The notes below the pieces were generated by a model. That model had not been told where the DNA came from and made no database searches. It saw nothing but the letters and a program-made list of their open reading frames with translations. A DNA stretch of 64,000 nt from NCBI GenBank assembly GCA_937908115.1, contig CALEQZ010000015.1:24394-88393 (forward strand). Direction: 5' to 3'. Positions within the stretch are counted from its first letter, which is position 1, and every line of letters starts with the position of its first letter. The stretch is from an uncultured Alcaligenaceae bacterium (GTDB lineage: Bacteria; Pseudomonadota; Gammaproteobacteria; Burkholderiales; Burkholderiaceae_B). Below, piece after piece: positions 9,403-18,320 of the stretch. Position numbers and translations under genes: made by a program.

Positions 9403-9448
9403 GTCGCTGCCTGCCTTGCCGTGCGCTGCCTGGATCCGCGGCGGCGCG

Positions 9449-11089
9449 CTAGAGGACGTCGCCCGCGTAGTCGGCCAGGCGCGAGCGCTCGCCGCGCTGC
9501 AGGGTGACGTGGCCGGCGTGCGGCCAACCCTTGAACCGGTCGACGACGAAGGTCAGCCCGGAACTGCCCTCGGTCAGGTAGGGGGTGTCGATCTGGGCGA
9601 TGTTGCCCAGGCAGACGACCTTGGTGCCGGGCCCGGCGCGCGTGATGAGGGTTTTCATCTGCTTGGGCGTCAGGTTCTGCGCTTCGTCGATGATGAGGTA
9701 CTTGTTCAGGAAGGTGCGGCCGCGCATGAAGTTCAGCGACTTGACCTTGATGCGCGAGCGGATCAGGTCCATGGTGGCTGCCCGGCCCCAATCGCCGCCG
9801 TGCGATCCGCCATCGCCGTCGCCCATGTTGAGCACGTCCAGGTTGTCCTCGAGCGCGCCCATCCACGGGGCCATCTTTTCTTCCTCGGTGCCCGGCAAAA
9901 AGCCGATGTCCTCGCCCACCGGCACGGTGACCCGGGTCATGATGATCTCGGTATAGCGCTTGGTTTCCAGCACCTGGGCCAGCCCGGCAGCCAGCGCCAG
10001 CAGCGTCTTGCCCGTGCCGGCCTGGCCAAGCAGGGAGACGAAGTCGCATTCCGGGTTCATCAGCAGGTTGAGCGCGAAGTTCTGCTCGCGGTTGCGCGCG
10101 GTGATGCCCCAGACGTTGTTCTTGCCGTGGGTATAGTCGCGCAGCGTGGCCAGCACCGCGGTCTTGCCGCTGACCTCGCGCACCTGCGCGTACAGCGGCA
10201 TGGAGCCTTCGAAGTAGACGAACTGGTTGACCACGAACTGCGAGCACAGCGGGCCGTGGATGCGGTAGTAGGTGGTGCCGCCGTGCTGCCAGGACTCCAT
10301 GCCCTTGCCGTGCCGGTTCCAGAAGTTTTCCGGCAATTGCAGCATGCCCGTATAGAGCAGGTCCGTGTCTTCCAGGACGCGGTCGTTGAAGTAGTCCTCG
10401 GCGGCCAGCCCCAGGGCGCGCGCCTTCAGCCGCATGTTGATGTCCTTGGACACCAGCACGACTTCGCGCGAAGGGTATTGCTCCTGCAGCGAGCGCACCA
10501 CGCCCAGGATCTGGTTGTCGGCCTTGCCCATCGGCAGGTCGCCCGGCAGGGCATGGTTCATGGCCGTGGTCTGGAACAGCAGCCGGCCGCTGGCCTCGCG
10601 GTTGCCCAGCGCGTTGAGTTCCACGCCTTCGTCGATGTTCTGCGCCTCGCCCACCAGCGCGTCGAGCGAGCGGCTAACCTGTCGGGCGTTGCGCGCGACC
10701 TCGGACATCCCCTTCTTGTGATGGTCGAGCTCCTCGAGCGTCATCATGGGCAGGAAGATATCGTGCTCCTCGAAGCGGAACAGGCACGTGGGATCGTGCA
10801 GCAGCACGTTGGTGTCGAGTACGAACAGCTTGCGCACCGCGGGCGATGCCTTGGCGCGTGGCTGGCGCGACGGCTTGCCGCGGGCACCGGCCTTGTCCCG
10901 GGATTGCGGCAGGACGGTGGGCGCCGCGGCCTCGGTCGCCGGCGAGGACGCAGGCAGCTGCAGGCCGTCGAGCTCAGGCTGCAGTCCGGCCGTCGCCGGC
11001 GCCCGCTGCCTGCGTGGTCGGGCTGCCTGGGCGTCGGCGGGAAAGCTCAGGATGGCAGCCGGACGGGTGGGCAACTTCGGCAGCGGCAT
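9449..11089 (-). CDS. PIN domain-PhoH ATPase fusion protein
   Basis: A 546-aa protein with three parts. Residues 1-85 are a Pro/Ala/Arg-rich low-complexity stretch. Residues about 87-215 are a PIN nuclease domain (KLFVLDTNVLLHDPTCLFRF, MMTLEELDHHKKG and RNARQVSRSLD carry the acidic residues). Residues about 310-540 are a PhoH P-loop ATPase with Walker A GQAGTGKTLLALAAG near 356 and IIDEAQNLTPKQMKTL as Walker B. PIN-PhoH proteins (PhoH2 type) are ATP-dependent RNA helicases/RNases in studied cases. ATG at 11089 is chosen over an upstream one at 11206 because AGAGGA lies 5-6 nt before it. Its RNA targets are unknown. Confidence 0.85.
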   Translation of the reverse strand: MPLPKLPTRPAAILSFPADAQAARPRRQRAPATAGLQPELDGLQLPASSPATEAAAPTVLPQSRDKAGARGKPSRQPRAKASPAVRKLFVLDTNVLLHDPTCLFRFEEHDIFLPMMTLEELDHHKKGMSEVARNARQVSRSLDALVGEAQNIDEGVELNALGNREASGRLLFQTTAMNHALPGDLPMGKADNQILGVVRSLQEQYPSREVVLVSKDINMRLKARALGLAAEDYFNDRVLEDTDLLYTGMLQLPENFWNRHGKGMESWQHGGTTYYRIHGPLCSQFVVNQFVYFEGSMPLYAQVREVSGKTAVLATLRDYTHGKNNVWGITARNREQNFALNLLMNPECDFVSLLGQAGTGKTLLALAAGLAQVLETKRYTEIIMTRVTVPVGEDIGFLPGTEEEKMAPWMGALEDNLDVLNMGDGDGGSHGGDWGRAATMDLIRSRIKVKSLNFMRGRTFLNKYLIIDEAQNLTPKQMKTLITRAGPGTKVVCLGNIAQIDTPYLTEGSSGLTFVVDRFKGWPHAGHVTLQRGERSRLADYAGDVL

Positions 11090-11139
11090 GGGCGTCCTCT
11101 GTGGTGGTGGAATCCGGAAAGCGGTGCGGGGCGGCTCGC

Positions 11140-11607
11140 CTAGCCTATGCTGCGCGCAGCCTGCAGGACTTCGCGCGCGTGGCCGGGCACCTTGACGCCG
11201 CGCCACTCCTGTACGAGCTTGCCCTGGGCGTCGATCAGGAAGGTGCTGCGTTCGATGCCGCGCACCTGCTTGCCGTACATGTTCTTTTGCTTGATCACGC
11301 CGTACAGGTTACAGACGGTCTCGTCCGTGTCGGCGATCAACGGAAAGGGCAAGCCGTACTTGGCGCAGAAATTCTGGTGGGACTTCAGCGTATCCCTGGA
11401 CACGCCGATCACCAGGCAACTGGCGGCCAGGAATTCCTGGTAGAGGTCGCGGAAATCCTGGCCTTCGGCGGTGCAGCCCGGCGTGTTGTCCTTGGGGTAG
11501 AAGTACAGCACCACGGCGCGTCCCAGGCATTCATCCAGGCGGATCGGCCCGATGGTGCTTTCGGCAGAAAAATTGGGGGCGGGCTTGCCTATGACCGCAG
11601 TCATCAT
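11140..11607 (-). CDS. bcp: Bcp/PrxQ-type peroxiredoxin
   Basis: A 155-aa thioredoxin-fold peroxidase that reduces H2O2 and organic peroxides in the cytoplasm. The active-site motif YPKDNTPGCTAEGQDFRD puts the peroxidatic Cys at about residue 45. Many Bcp proteins have the resolving Cys five residues later, but that position is Gln here, so resolution must use another Cys (those in AASCLVIG, HQNFCAKYG or TVCNLYG) or an external thiol. The start may be either of two adjacent ATGs. It overlaps the Mth938-domain gene by 4 nt. Confidence 0.9.
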   Translation of the reverse strand: MMTAVIGKPAPNFSAESTIGPIRLDECLGRAVVLYFYPKDNTPGCTAEGQDFRDLYQEFLAASCLVIGVSRDTLKSHQNFCAKYGLPFPLIADTDETVCNLYGVIKQKNMYGKQVRGIERSTFLIDAQGKLVQEWRGVKVPGHAREVLQAARSIG

Positions 11608-12098
11608 GTGGCGGACTCTCCGGTGGGGATCAGGGCCGCGACCACGCGTCGGCCTTCGGCCATCAGGATGTTGTAGGTGCGGGCAGCGGCCCGCGTGTCC
11701 ATGGTCTCCACGCCGATGCCGGCAGCGATCAGCGGGCGCAGGATGTCGGGGGCAAGAAAACGCTGCCGCGCGCCGGTGCCCACGAGCACGACCTCGGGCG
11801 CATCGGGCGGCAGCGCAGGCGGGGCGTCTTCGCCCGCATCCAGGAAGGCTAGGGGATCGGCTGCCGGTTCGGGCAGCCGCGCGGCCTGGCGCAGCAGGGC
11901 GGTCGTGATGCCGGCGGCGTCAGCCACCGGCCAGGGAGCGATCTCGCCCTCCGGCCCGAACGCGATCGCGTGGGAGAACCGGACCTGATTGACCTCGATA
12001 TAACCGTCGCCGTAGGCGGTCACGGTATTGAGGGAAGAGGCAGGGTCGGTATGCAGCTTCAATAAATGCTCCGCAGTGTGCAATTGATGATAGCGCAC
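11604..12098 (-). CDS. Mth938-domain (DUF498/NDUFAF3-like) protein
   Basis: A 164-aa protein with the family pattern: [24 protein letters not shown] near the N-terminus, then [17 protein letters not shown] and [32 protein letters not shown]. The family includes the mitochondrial complex I assembly factor NDUFAF3; the bacterial role is not established. Length is somewhat long because of a linker (about residues 70-95). It is the first gene of a minus-strand pair with bcp, with a 4-nt overlap. I can name the domain but not a function. Confidence 0.8.
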   Translation of the reverse strand: MRYHQLHTAEHLLKLHTDPASSLNTVTAYGDGYIEVNQVRFSHAIAFGPEGEIAPWPVADAAGITTALLRQAARLPEPAADPLAFLDAGEDAPPALPPDAPEVVLVGTGARQRFLAPDILRPLIAAGIGVETMDTRAAARTYNILMAEGRRVVAALIPTGESAT

Positions 12099-12242
12099 TC
12101 CCGTTGCGGACGTCAGCGCCGCCGCGCCGCCGGGTTGCCAAGCGGCGGCGATTTGCCGCGACGGGGGCCTTGCGCTAGATTAACGAGTTTTCCCCAAGCC
12201 CATCACCGTCCTTTTCGTTTCGGATTTTCCCGAGGAACCGCC

Positions 12243-13430
12243 ATGAGGAAGTTCTCGCGCATAGAGCGCCTGCCGCCGTACGTATTCAACATTACGGGCG
12301 AGCTCAAGATGGCGGCCCGGCGCCGCGGCGAGGACATCATCGACATGTCGATGGGCAACCCGGACGGTCCCACGCCCCAGCACATCGTCGATAAGCTGGT
12401 CGAGGCGGCCAGCCGCCCCAACACCCATGGTTATTCGGTGTCCAAGGGCATCCCGCGGCTGCGCAAGGCGATATCGGACTGGTACCGCCGGCGCTACGAG
12501 GTCGAGATCGATCCGGACAGCGAGGCCATCGTCACGATCGGCTCCAAGGAAGGCCTGGCCCACCTGATGCTGGCCACGCTCGATCGCGGCGACACGGTGC
12601 TGGTGCCCAACCCCAGCTACCCCATCCATATCTACGGGGCGGTGATCGCCGGGGCCAACATCCGGTCGGTGCGCATGACGCCGGGGGTGGATTTCTTCGA
12701 GGAACTCGAGCGCGCGGTGCGCGAGTCCATCCCCAAGCCCAAGCTGATGATCCTGGGCTTTCCCAGCAATCCCACGGCGCAGTGCGTGGACCTGGCCTTT
12801 TTCGAGCGCGTGGTGGCGCTGGCGCGCGAGCACGACATTTTGGTGGTGCACGACCTGGCCTACGCGGACATCTGCTTCGACGGCTATAAGGCGCCGTCCA
12901 TCATGCAGGTCGAGGGCGCGCGCGACGTGGCCGTCGAGTTCTTCACCATGAGCAAGAGCTACAACATGGCCGGCTGGCGCGTGGGCTTCATGGTGGGCAA
13001 CCGCGAACTGGTCAATGCGCTGGCGCGCATCAAGAGCTACCACGACTACGGGACTTTCACGCCCATCCAGGTGGCCTCGATCGCCGCGCTGGACGGGCCC
13101 CAGGACTGCGTGGCCCAGGTCGTCGAAAAATACCGCAGCCGGCGCGACGTGCTGGCCCGCGGCTTGCACGAGGCGGGTTGGCAAGTCGACATCCCCAAGG
13201 CGTCCATGTACATCTGGGCGCACATCCCCGAGGCCTACCGCGCCATGGGCTCGCTGGAGTTTTCCAAGCGGCTGCTGGCCGAGGCCAAGGTGGCCGTCTC
13301 GCCCGGCATCGGCTTTGGCGAATACGGCGACGACTATGTGCGCTTTGCCCTGATCGAAAACGAACAGCGCACGCGCCAGGCCGTGCGCGGCATCAAGGAA
13401 ATGTTCCGCAAGGACGGTCTGTTGAAATGA
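12243..13430 (+). CDS. alaC: Aminotransferase class I/II, AlaC-like
   Basis: A 395-aa PLP-dependent aminotransferase. The Schiff-base lysine is in [17 protein letters not shown] at about residue 238, and [26 protein letters not shown] and [19 protein letters not shown] are typical of the AlaC/YfdZ group that forms alanine from pyruvate and glutamate. The frame is open back to 12066, but ATG at 12243 follows GAGGAA and starts the conserved [14 protein letters not shown]. Its stop overlaps the hom start by 4 nt. AlaC-hom-thrC order recurs in beta-proteobacteria. Substrate preference is inferred from the family. Confidence 0.88.
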   Translation: MRKFSRIERLPPYVFNITGELKMAARRRGEDIIDMSMGNPDGPTPQHIVDKLVEAASRPNTHGYSVSKGIPRLRKAISDWYRRRYEVEIDPDSEAIVTIGSKEGLAHLMLATLDRGDTVLVPNPSYPIHIYGAVIAGANIRSVRMTPGVDFFEELERAVRESIPKPKLMILGFPSNPTAQCVDLAFFERVVALAREHDILVVHDLAYADICFDGYKAPSIMQVEGARDVAVEFFTMSKSYNMAGWRVGFMVGNRELVNALARIKSYHDYGTFTPIQVASIAALDGPQDCVAQVVEKYRSRRDVLARGLHEAGWQVDIPKASMYIWAHIPEAYRAMGSLEFSKRLLAEAKVAVSPGIGFGEYGDDYVRFALIENEQRTRQAVRGIKEMFRKDGLLK

Positions 13431-14731
13431 AGCCCATCAAGGTTGGCCTGCTGGGCCTGGGCGTGGTCGGGGGCGGCACCTGGAACGTGCTGTCGCGCAA
13501 CGCCGACGAAATCGCCCGCCGCGCGGGTCGGCGCATCGAGATTTCCCGCATCGCCGTGCGCGACGTGGCCAAGGCGCGGCTGCGCGTGGGCGACGCGGTG
13601 GAAGTTTCCAGCGATCCGTTCGCCGTCGTGCGCGACCCCGACATCGACATCGTCGCCGAGCTGATCGGCGGCGATACGCTCGCGCGCGACCTGGTGCTCG
13701 AAGCCATCAGCCACGGCAAGCACGTGGTCACCGCCAACAAGGCGCTGCTGGCCAAGCACGGCAACGAAATCTTCGCCGCGGCGTCGGCCCGCGGCGTGAT
13801 GGTCGCGTTCGAGGCGGCCGTCGCCGGGGGGATCCCCATCATCAAGGCGATACGGGAAGGCCTGACGGCCAACCGCATCCAGTGGGTGGCCGGCATCATC
13901 AACGGCACCACCAACTTCATCCTGTCGGAGATGCGCTCGCGCGGCCTATCCTTCGAGCAGGCGCTGGCCGATGCGCAACGCCTGGGATATGCCGAAGCCG
14001 ATCCCACCTTCGACATCGAGGGCGTGGACGCCGCGCACAAGCTGACGCTGCTGGCCTCGCTCGCGTTCGGCATACCGGTGCAGTTCGACAAGGCCCACGT
14101 CGAGGGCATTTCCGGCCTGGCGCAGGAGGACATCGCGCACGCCGAGCGCCTGGGCTACCGCATCAAGCTGCTTGGCCTGACCCGCGCGCGGCCCGAAGGC
14201 ATCGAGCTGCGCGTGCACCCCACGCTGGTGCCGGCGCACCGCCTGATCGCCAGTGTCGAGGGGGCGATGAACGCCGTGGTGGTGCGCGGCGATGCCGTCG
14301 GGCCCACCCTGTACTACGGCCAGGGCGCGGGCGAGGAGCCGACCGCCTCGGCGGTGGTCGCCGACCTGGTCGACGTCACGCGCCTGCATACGGCCGATCC
14401 CAACCATCGGGTGCCGCACCTGGCCTTCCAGCCTGACGCGATGTCGGACGTGCCCATCCTGCCCATCGACGACGTGCGCAGCGCCTACTACCTGCGCATG
14501 CGCGTGGAGGACCAGCCGGGGGTGCTCGCCGACGTGGCGCGCATTTTGGCCGATGCCGGCATTTCCATCGTGTCGATGATCCAGCAGCCCAGCGGCGACG
14601 CGGGCGCGGACATCATCTTCCTGACCCACGAGGCGGTCGAGCGCAGCGTCAACCAGGCGATCGCGCGCATCGAAGCGCTGCCTTCGGTGACTTCCAGCGT
14701 TACGCGCCTGCGCATGGAAGACCTGAACTGA
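13427..14731 (+). CDS. hom: Homoserine dehydrogenase
   Basis: A 434-aa NAD(P)-dependent enzyme that reduces aspartate semialdehyde to homoserine for threonine and methionine synthesis. The Rossmann motif [14 protein letters not shown] is at residues 6-19, [12 protein letters not shown] and [15 protein letters not shown] mark the catalytic domain, and a C-terminal ACT domain ([20 protein letters not shown] onward, about residues 350-434) suggests threonine feedback control. ATG overlaps the aminotransferase stop (ATGA). thrC follows after 2 nt, so these are surely co-transcribed. Confidence 0.97.
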   Translation: MKPIKVGLLGLGVVGGGTWNVLSRNADEIARRAGRRIEISRIAVRDVAKARLRVGDAVEVSSDPFAVVRDPDIDIVAELIGGDTLARDLVLEAISHGKHVVTANKALLAKHGNEIFAAASARGVMVAFEAAVAGGIPIIKAIREGLTANRIQWVAGIINGTTNFILSEMRSRGLSFEQALADAQRLGYAEADPTFDIEGVDAAHKLTLLASLAFGIPVQFDKAHVEGISGLAQEDIAHAERLGYRIKLLGLTRARPEGIELRVHPTLVPAHRLIASVEGAMNAVVVRGDAVGPTLYYGQGAGEEPTASAVVADLVDVTRLHTADPNHRVPHLAFQPDAMSDVPILPIDDVRSAYYLRMRVEDQPGVLADVARILADAGISIVSMIQQPSGDAGADIIFLTHEAVERSVNQAIARIEALPSVTSSVTRLRMEDLN

Positions 14732-14733
14732 TC

Positions 14734-16140
14734 ATGAAATACATTTCCACCCGCGGCGGCATGGCGCCGCAGCCGTTTTCCGACATCCTGCTCGAAGGCC
14801 TGGCGCCCGACGGGGGCCTTGCGGTGCCCGAGTCGCTGCCGCAGATATCGGCCGACACCCTGGAGTCCTGGCGCAAGCTGTCATACCCGGAGCTGGCCGC
14901 TGAAGTCCTGTCGCGCTTCATCGACGACATCCCTGCCGACGACCTGGCCCGGCTGACGCGGGCGGCCTACAACACGGCGGTCTTCGGCAGCGAGGACATC
15001 GTGCCGCTGCGGCCGCTGGCCGACGGGCTGTCGCTGCTGGGCCTGTCCGAGGGGCCGACGCTGGCGTTCAAGGACATCGCCATGCAGTTCCTGGGGCAGG
15101 TGTTCGAGTACGTCCTTGAGCGGCGCGGCGCGACGCTGAATATCCTGGGCGCCACCTCGGGCGACACCGGGTCGGCGGCGGAATACGCCCTGCGCGGCAA
15201 GCGCGGCATTTCGGTGTTCATGCTCTCGCCCCACGGACGCATGAGCGCATTCCAGCGCGCGCAGATGTACACGCTGCAGGACGCCAACATCCATAACCTG
15301 GCCGTGCGCGGCGTCTTCGACGACTGCCAGGACATCGTCAAGGCGCTGGCCGGAGACCTGGCGTTCAAGTCGCGCTACCGGCTGGGCGCGGTCAATTCGA
15401 TCAACTGGGCGCGCATCGCCGCCCAGGTCGTCTACTACTTCCACGGCTGGCTGCGCGCCACTTCGGGGCCGGGCCAACAGGTGTCGTTCGCCGTGCCTTC
15501 GGGCAACTTCGGCAACATCCTGGCCGGCCACGTGGCCCGCAGCATGGGGCTGCCGGTACGCCGGCTGGTGCTGGCCACCAACGAAAACAACGTCCTGGAA
15601 GAATTTTTCCGCACGGGCGTCTATCGCCCGCGCTCGGCCGAGCAGACCTACGCGACCTCCAGCCCCTCCATGGATATTTCGCGGGCGTCGAATTTCGAGC
15701 GTTTCGTCTTCGACCTGGTCGGGCGCGACGGCACCAAGGTGCGGGACCTGTGGCGCGCGCTGGGCGAGAAGGGTAGCTTCGACCTGTCGTCCCATCGCGA
15801 CGCCTTCGAAAGCCGCTACGGCTTCGTGGCTGGCGCGAGCACCCATGCCGACCGCCTGGCGACGATACGCGGCGTCTACGAAGCCACAGGCGTGCTGGTC
15901 GACCCGCACACCGCCGACGGCATCAAGGTGGCGCGTCAGTATGTCGAGCCGGGCATCCCCATGCTGGTGCTGGAAACGGCCTTGCCCGCCAAGTTTTCCG
16001 ACACCATCGAAGAGGCGCTCGGCCGGCCGGCGCCCATGCCTGCCGGCATGGAAGACCTGGAATCGCGCCCGCAGCGCGTGCAGGTGGTCGACGCCAGCGT
16101 CCAGGCGGTGCGGGACTACATCGTCGCCCACGCAGCCTGA
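14734..16140 (+). CDS. thrC: Threonine synthase
   Basis: A 468-aa PLP enzyme converting O-phosphohomoserine to threonine. It begins MKYISTRGGMAPQPFSDILL and has the PLP-lysine motif LAFKDIAMQFLG at about residue 113 and the phosphate-binding GATSGDTGSAAEYAL. Length fits the longer (yeast/E. coli-like) class. It is directly downstream of hom. The homoserine kinase gene (thrB) that should act between them is not in this window. Confidence 0.96.
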   Translation: MKYISTRGGMAPQPFSDILLEGLAPDGGLAVPESLPQISADTLESWRKLSYPELAAEVLSRFIDDIPADDLARLTRAAYNTAVFGSEDIVPLRPLADGLSLLGLSEGPTLAFKDIAMQFLGQVFEYVLERRGATLNILGATSGDTGSAAEYALRGKRGISVFMLSPHGRMSAFQRAQMYTLQDANIHNLAVRGVFDDCQDIVKALAGDLAFKSRYRLGAVNSINWARIAAQVVYYFHGWLRATSGPGQQVSFAVPSGNFGNILAGHVARSMGLPVRRLVLATNENNVLEEFFRTGVYRPRSAEQTYATSSPSMDISRASNFERFVFDLVGRDGTKVRDLWRALGEKGSFDLSSHRDAFESRYGFVAGASTHADRLATIRGVYEATGVLVDPHTADGIKVARQYVEPGIPMLVLETALPAKFSDTIEEALGRPAPMPAGMEDLESRPQRVQVVDASVQAVRDYIVAHAA

Positions 16141-16168
16141 TCCGGTGCAGGCCGGCCGGGCTGGCGGA

Positions 16169-16174
16169 TAGAAT
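16169..16174 (+). promoter_or_regulatory. Candidate -10 box directly before the ABC exporter gene
   Basis: TAGAAT at 16169-16174 ends 6 nt before the ATG at 16181. The predicted start site coincides with the A of the ATG. No clear -35 box or Shine-Dalgarno is seen. See the near-leaderless finding. Confidence 0.35.
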
Positions 16175-16180
16175 GCCGGC

Positions 16181-17140
16181 ATGCCGTCACCCGAACCACG
16201 CCAAGATCCGGACGCCCGCCGCGGCGAGCCGGCGCTGGCCATAGAAGGCCTGGTCAAGCGCTACGGCGGGCGCACCGTCGTCGACGGCTTGTCCCTGCGC
16301 CTGCGCCGCGGCGAGTGCTACGGGTTGCTGGGCCCCAACGGCGCGGGCAAGACCACGACGCTGCGCACGCTACTTGGGCTGACGCCGTACGAGCACGGCC
16401 GCATCGAGGTCCTGGGCCATCCCGTGCCCGCCCAAGCCAGGCGGGCGCGCGCCCGCGTGGGCGTGGTGCCGCAGCTGGACAACCTGGATCCGGACTTCAC
16501 CGTCGAGGAAAACCTGCTGGTGTTCGGCCGTTACTTCGGCATGCACGATGCGGCGATCCGTGCGCGCATTCCGGAGCTGCTCGAGTTCGCCGCGCTGGCG
16601 GCCAAGGCGCGCTCGCGCATCGGTGAGCTGTCCGGCGGCATGAAGCGCCGGCTGACGCTGGCCCGCGCCATGATCAACGATCCCGAACTGATCGTCATGG
16701 ACGAGCCGACCACGGGGCTGGATCCGCAGGCGCGGCACCTGATCTGGGAGCGGCTCAAGGCGCTGCTGGCGCGTGGCAAGACCATCCTGCTGACCACCCA
16801 CTTCATGGACGAGGCCGAGCGGCTGTGCGATCGCCTGGGCGTCATCGACCACGGCCGGCTCATCGCCGAGGGCACGCCGCGCGAACTGATCGCCCGGCAC
16901 GTCGAACCGCAGGTGGTGGAAATCTACGGCGAGGGGTTGCACCAGTGGCTTGCCCGGCATCGCGCGGGCCTGCCTGCGCGCATCGAAGTCAGCGGCGAGA
17001 CGGCCTTTTGCTATGCCGCGCAGGCCGGCCCCATCCTGCAGGCGCTGGCCGATGGTGGCCTGCGCTACCTGCATCGCCCGGCCAACCTGGAGGATTTGTT
17101 CCTGCGCCTGACCGGGCGCGGCATGCGGGAGGAGACATGA
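16181..17140 (+). CDS. NodI-like ABC exporter ATP-binding protein
   Basis: A 319-aa ABC ATPase with Walker [17 protein letters not shown] near residue 50, Q-loop VVPQLDNLD, signature [16 protein letters not shown], Walker [15 protein letters not shown] and H-loop [13 protein letters not shown]. The C-terminal 80 residues match the extension of NodI/DrrA-type exporters. It overlaps its permease partner by 4 nt. NodI/NodJ export lipo-chito-oligosaccharides in rhizobia, but close relatives in non-symbionts have no known substrate, so the symbol nodI would mislead here. Confidence 0.88.
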   Translation: MPSPEPRQDPDARRGEPALAIEGLVKRYGGRTVVDGLSLRLRRGECYGLLGPNGAGKTTTLRTLLGLTPYEHGRIEVLGHPVPAQARRARARVGVVPQLDNLDPDFTVEENLLVFGRYFGMHDAAIRARIPELLEFAALAAKARSRIGELSGGMKRRLTLARAMINDPELIVMDEPTTGLDPQARHLIWERLKALLARGKTILLTTHFMDEAERLCDRLGVIDHGRLIAEGTPRELIARHVEPQVVEIYGEGLHQWLARHRAGLPARIEVSGETAFCYAAQAGPILQALADGGLRYLHRPANLEDLFLRLTGRGMREET

Positions 17141-17919
17141 CGCAGGCGTGGCGCTGGCCCCGCCCGGGGCGCCTGTGCGTGGCGGTTTTGCGCCGCAACT
17201 TCCTGGTCTGGCGCAAGACGGCCTCCAGCACGGTGCTCGGCGACGTGCTCGATCCCATGATCGTGCTGTTGGCGCTCGGCTACGGCTTGGGCGGGTTGCT
17301 GCCATCGATCGAGGGCGTGCCCTACATCACCTTCCTGTCGGCCGGCTCGATCTGCATGGGCGCAATCTACGGCGCCACCTTCGAGGCGACTTACAGCGCG
17401 TTTTCCCGCCTGCAGGTCCAGCGCACCTGGGACGCGATGCTCAACACGCCGCTGGACCTGGATGACGTCGTGTGGGCCGAATTGCTGTGGGCCACGGCCA
17501 AGGCGGTCAAGAGCGGGCTGGCCATCCTGCTGGTGGCAGCCGCGTTGGACATCGCGCGCGAGCCGACCATGCTGTGGATCGCGGCGGTGCTGCCCTTGGC
17601 TGGGTTGGCCTTCGCTTCGCTGGCGATGGTGGTCTGCGCATTGGCCCGCAGCTACGAGTTTTTCATGTACCACTTCACCCTGGGCGTAACGCCCATGGTG
17701 TTCCTGTCCGGCGTGTTCTTTCCCGCTTCGCAGCTGCCCGATGCCTTGGTCGCCGCGATGCGGCTGCTGCCGCTATCGCCGGCCATCGAACTGATCCGGC
17801 CGTTGATGCTGGGCCGCGTGCCGCCGCACGCGTGGCTGCACGTGGGCCAGCTGCTCGTTACGGCGCTGGCGGCAGCCTGGCTGGCAGCCGTGCTGATGCG
17901 CCGCCGCCTGTTGCGCTGA
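17137..17919 (+). CDS. NodJ-like ABC-2 type permease
   Basis: A 260-aa ABC-2 permease with about six hydrophobic segments. It has [36 protein letters not shown] and [13 protein letters not shown], the last being typical of NodJ/DrrB permeases. The ATG overlaps the ATPase stop (ATGA), so the two form a minimal exporter, probably a dimer of each. crcB follows after 17 nt with its own ribosome site. Substrate unknown. Confidence 0.87.
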   Translation: MTQAWRWPRPGRLCVAVLRRNFLVWRKTASSTVLGDVLDPMIVLLALGYGLGGLLPSIEGVPYITFLSAGSICMGAIYGATFEATYSAFSRLQVQRTWDAMLNTPLDLDDVVWAELLWATAKAVKSGLAILLVAAALDIAREPTMLWIAAVLPLAGLAFASLAMVVCALARSYEFFMYHFTLGVTPMVFLSGVFFPASQLPDALVAAMRLLPLSPAIELIRPLMLGRVPPHAWLHVGQLLVTALAAAWLAAVLMRRRLLR

Positions 17920-17936
17920 AAAAGGAGCCTGAGTCG

Positions 17937-18320
17937 ATGCTCAACCCCGCCGCCTTCCTCGCCGTGGCCGCCGGCGCCGTCCTGGGCGCCTGGAGCCGTT
18001 GGCTGCTTTCCTTGTGGTTGAACGCGCATGCGGGCGCGTGGCCCTGGGGCACGCTTGCGGCCAATCTCGCCGGCGCCTACCTGGTGGGGCTGGTGCTGGG
18101 CGCCGTATCGCTGCACCCGGAATGGCCCGCGTGGTTCAGGCTGGCGGCCGTCACTGGTTTTTTGGGCGCGCTGACGACGTTTTCCACGTTTTCGGCCGAG
18201 ACTGTCGCCATGATCGAGGGCGGGGCCTACTTGCGCGCAGCCGGCTACGCGGCGGCCAGCCTGGCAGGATCGTTGTCGTTGACGGCGCTGGGCTTGCTCA
18301 CCGCGCGCGCAGGTTCCTGA
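17937..18320 (+). CDS. crcB: Fluoride channel CrcB/Fluc
   Basis: A 127-aa inner-membrane protein with four hydrophobic helices. The family motifs GTLAANLAGAYLVG (about residues 38-51) and GFLGALTTFSTFSAE (about 74-88) are present; the Asn and the Phe/Thr/Ser residues line the pore of the dual-topology dimer that expels fluoride. AAGGAG precedes the ATG by 9 nt. The last 23 nt overlap the convergent hpnE end. I saw no fluoride riboswitch upstream; the gene simply follows the ABC exporter. Confidence 0.92.
   Translation: MLNPAAFLAVAAGAVLGAWSRWLLSLWLNAHAGAWPWGTLAANLAGAYLVGLVLGAVSLHPEWPAWFRLAAVTGFLGALTTFSTFSAETVAMIEGGAYLRAAGYAAASLAGSLSLTALGLLTARAGS

Noticed and set aside
12066..12242. N-terminal extension of the aminotransferase from the first ATG of the frame
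   Set aside because: The extra 59 residues are Arg/Pro-rich with no family match, while ATG 12243 has a ribosome site and the conserved start.
16181..17919. Nodulation factor exporter nodI/nodJ
   Set aside because: The proteins resemble NodI/NodJ, but no nodulation genes are present and this family is common in non-symbionts, so I kept a general ABC exporter call.
17920..17936. Fluoride riboswitch before crcB
   Set aside because: Only 17 nt separate crcB from the permease gene, too short for the riboswitch, and no matching pseudoknot sequence was seen.
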